Below are positions 13,248-14,630 of a DNA stretch of 14,630 nucleotides, one piece after another. The first letter of the stretch is position 1. Every line of letters begins with the position of its first letter. Both the position numbers and the translations under genes were made by a program. The stretch is taken from NCBI GenBank assembly GCA_009775195.1, contig VSPF01000068.1, positions 1 to 14,630 on the forward strand, written 5' to 3'. The notes under the pieces were generated by a model. That model was not told the origin of the DNA. It saw only the letters and a program-made list of their open reading frames with translations, and did no database searches. This DNA is from Muribaculaceae bacterium. Lineage in GTDB: Bacteria > Bacteroidota > Bacteroidia > Bacteroidales > Muribaculaceae.

Positions 13248-14630
13248 TCAATATTTTACCTTGACCGTCGTCGTGGTCGAGCAATCGGTTTCGGGGATAT
13301 TGACAGCTATCGATTTACTATCGGCAATATACTCCCAGTCAGATGCCTTGAGGGTTTTGCCGTTTAAGGTCACTGCTTTGGGTTTGTCGGCATTAAGGAC
13401 ATTGAGTTTCCATGCGCGCCTGTCGACAAGGCCGTCGGCGTTACCCTCGCGTGCGGCAATCGTATACGTTTCCGTCTTGCCGTCGACAGCATGGGTAAAC
13501 TTCGTAGTGGCGAACTTGGTGGCATAGTCGGGGTTGTCGCCGGTATCTTCGTAGAGCTTGCCTGTGCCGTTTTTTCCGGCTACTGCGTTAATAATCAGTG
13601 ACTCCGGCTGTTCGGTGACATTCTTTACTGTTGCCGGGTTGAGCGGAAGCATGGCACCCTCTTTGATGAAGTAGGGGATTTGTTCTTGCGAGAACTCGAG
13701 GGTCTTGACGCACGGGCCCTCGATAAGTTCGCACGTCGATGCGCTCCACCAGTTGCCTTCGGGAAACCATATTTCTTTCGCGCTCATACCGCCGTTGGCA
13801 GACGGTTCGGTTATGGGGGCTACCAAGATGTCGTTTCCGAAGAAATATTCACCTTCATATTTATACGCTTCCTCGCTGTCGGGGTATTCGTAGTATAACG
13901 GTCGGCACATGCCAATCCCGGTGTCGAAGGTCTCGCGTGCGGCTGTGTAGATATAGGGGAAGAGTGAATAGCGGAGATTGACTGCATCGCGCAACTGCGG
14001 GAAGTTGGGGAATTTCCATATACGGCGTTCGATTCGTGGGTCGTTGGTGGCATGGCTGCGGAATATAGGCGTGAACACGCCGAACTGTATCCATCGCAAC
14101 ATCAATTCAGGGTCGTTGACATCGCAGGCATCCGAAGGCACATGGCCGCCGAGGTCATGCCCCCAGAAGGCATAGCCGACATTCGATGCCGTCGAAGTGA
14201 AGTAGGGCTCGAAAGCGAGGGTAGGGAAGTTTATGAAGGCATCGCCCGAAAAACCGATTTGGTAGCGGTGACTGCCCAGGCCTCCCCAACGATGGAATAT
14301 CATAGGGCGATGCTTCGGCCGGTTTTTAGACATATCGTTGAAGAACACATGGTTGCACCAGAATGTCTGCCCGAGGCCGGGTGTATAGGGGCTTGTGAGG
14401 TGCTGTTGCCAGTCGAGCCACCAGAAATCCACGCCTTCCGACTCATGGTCGCGGATGATGTTCTTGAAAAACGACCCGGTAAAATCGGGGTAGTCGAGAT
14501 ACCATGCAATCTTGCCATCAGTCGCATACTTGCCGCCAAGGTCGGCGTTCATTGCCTTGTAGTAGGCCGGCGACTCGGTGCTGTCGACACCCTCGGCAGG
14601 GTGGAGGTTGAGGGCGATTTTAAAATTATT
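13248..14630 (-). CDS. GH31 family glycosidase, C-terminal part (cut by window edge)
   Basis: The reading frame is open to the right edge, so the N-terminus, including any signal peptide, lies beyond 14630. The 460 visible residues start in the barrel (IALNLHPAEGV). The likely nucleophile is the aspartate in DFWWLDWQQ (codon at 14412-14414) and the likely acid/base the aspartate in GFSGDAF (codon at 14241-14243). Other GH31 marks are GHDLGGH and WIQFGVFTPIFRSHA. C-terminal beta-sandwich domains follow, including a DUF5110-like end. GH31 contains alpha-glucosidases, alpha-xylosidases and others. The nucleophile motif differs from the WxDMNE of classical alpha-glucosidases, so exact specificity is open. 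Next to a SusR-like regulator and a GH97/GH27 operon, an alpha-glucosidase acting on imported oligosaccharides is the best guess. The family is very secure. It appears to be a separate transcription unit, ended by the hairpin at 13181-13221. Confidence 0.92.
   Translation of the reverse strand, partial: NNFKIALNLHPAEGVDSTESPAYYKAMNADLGGKYATDGKIAWYLDYPDFTGSFFKNIIRDHESEGVDFWWLDWQQHLTSPYTPGLGQTFWCNHVFFNDMSKNRPKHRPMIFHRWGGLGSHRYQIGFSGDAFINFPTLAFEPYFTSTASNVGYAFWGHDLGGHVPSDACDVNDPELMLRWIQFGVFTPIFRSHATNDPRIERRIWKFPNFPQLRDAVNLRYSLFPYIYTAARETFDTGIGMCRPLYYEYPDSEEAYKYEGEYFFGNDILVAPITEPSANGGMSAKEIWFPEGNWWSASTCELIEGPCVKTLEFSQEQIPYFIKEGAMLPLNPATVKNVTEQPESLIINAVAGKNGTGKLYEDTGDNPDYATKFATTKFTHAVDGKTETYTIAAREGNADGLVDRRAWKLNVLNADKPKAVTLNGKTLKASDWEYIADSKSIAVNIPETDCSTTTTVKVKY

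Noticed and set aside
1..14630. tRNA, rRNA, CRISPR array, insertion sequence or prophage
   Set aside because: No cloverleaf, repeat-spacer array, transposase or terminal inverted repeats could be seen on either strand.

Overview
The window looks like part of a Bacteroidota (order Bacteroidales) genome. It carries a complete polysaccharide utilization locus (PUL) of the Sus type: a SusC/SusD pair, SusE/SusF-like glycan-binding modules, a SusR-like membrane regulator, lipoprotein signals of the Bacteroidota kind, and two candidate promoters with a Bacteroidota -7 element. The GC-rich coding regions and a short C-terminal sorting-like tail on one protein would fit Muribaculaceae or a relative, but that placement is only an inference.

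All convincing genes lie on the minus strand, so the locus reads from right to left. At the right edge is the C-terminal 460 residues of a family GH31 glycosidase (13248-14630, N-terminus outside the window). A hairpin terminator and a compact promoter separate it from a susR-like regulator gene (11490-13151). The 294-base gap after susR holds a good candidate promoter for the main operon: susC (8205-11195), susD (6448-8184), a four-module SusE/F-like lipoprotein (4910-6424), a GH27-like lipoprotein glycosidase (3436-4848), a SusB-like GH97 alpha-glucosidase (1303-3423) and a second, non-lipidated SusE/F-like protein with a sorting-like tail (410-1291). Gaps inside the operon are 11-23 bases, except for 61 bases between the SusE/F-like gene and the GH27 gene, where there is a perfect 13-bp hairpin. 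The operon ends at a strong hairpin terminator (321-361). The left 320 bases hold a second palindromic terminator and a stretch whose coding status I cannot decide.

Proposed working: the SusE/F-like and SusD lipoproteins catch an alpha-glucan at the cell surface, and the GH27-like lipoprotein, probably also surface-exposed, makes the first cuts. SusC/SusD import the oligosaccharides, and periplasmic GH97 and probably GH31 release glucose. The SusR-like sensor spans the inner membrane and switches the operon on. The set has no GH13 amylase in the window and puts a GH27 enzyme where starch loci have SusG. The target may therefore be an alpha-1,6-glucan (dextran or isomalto-oligosaccharide) rather than starch. 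This is inference from family content, not something the sequence proves.
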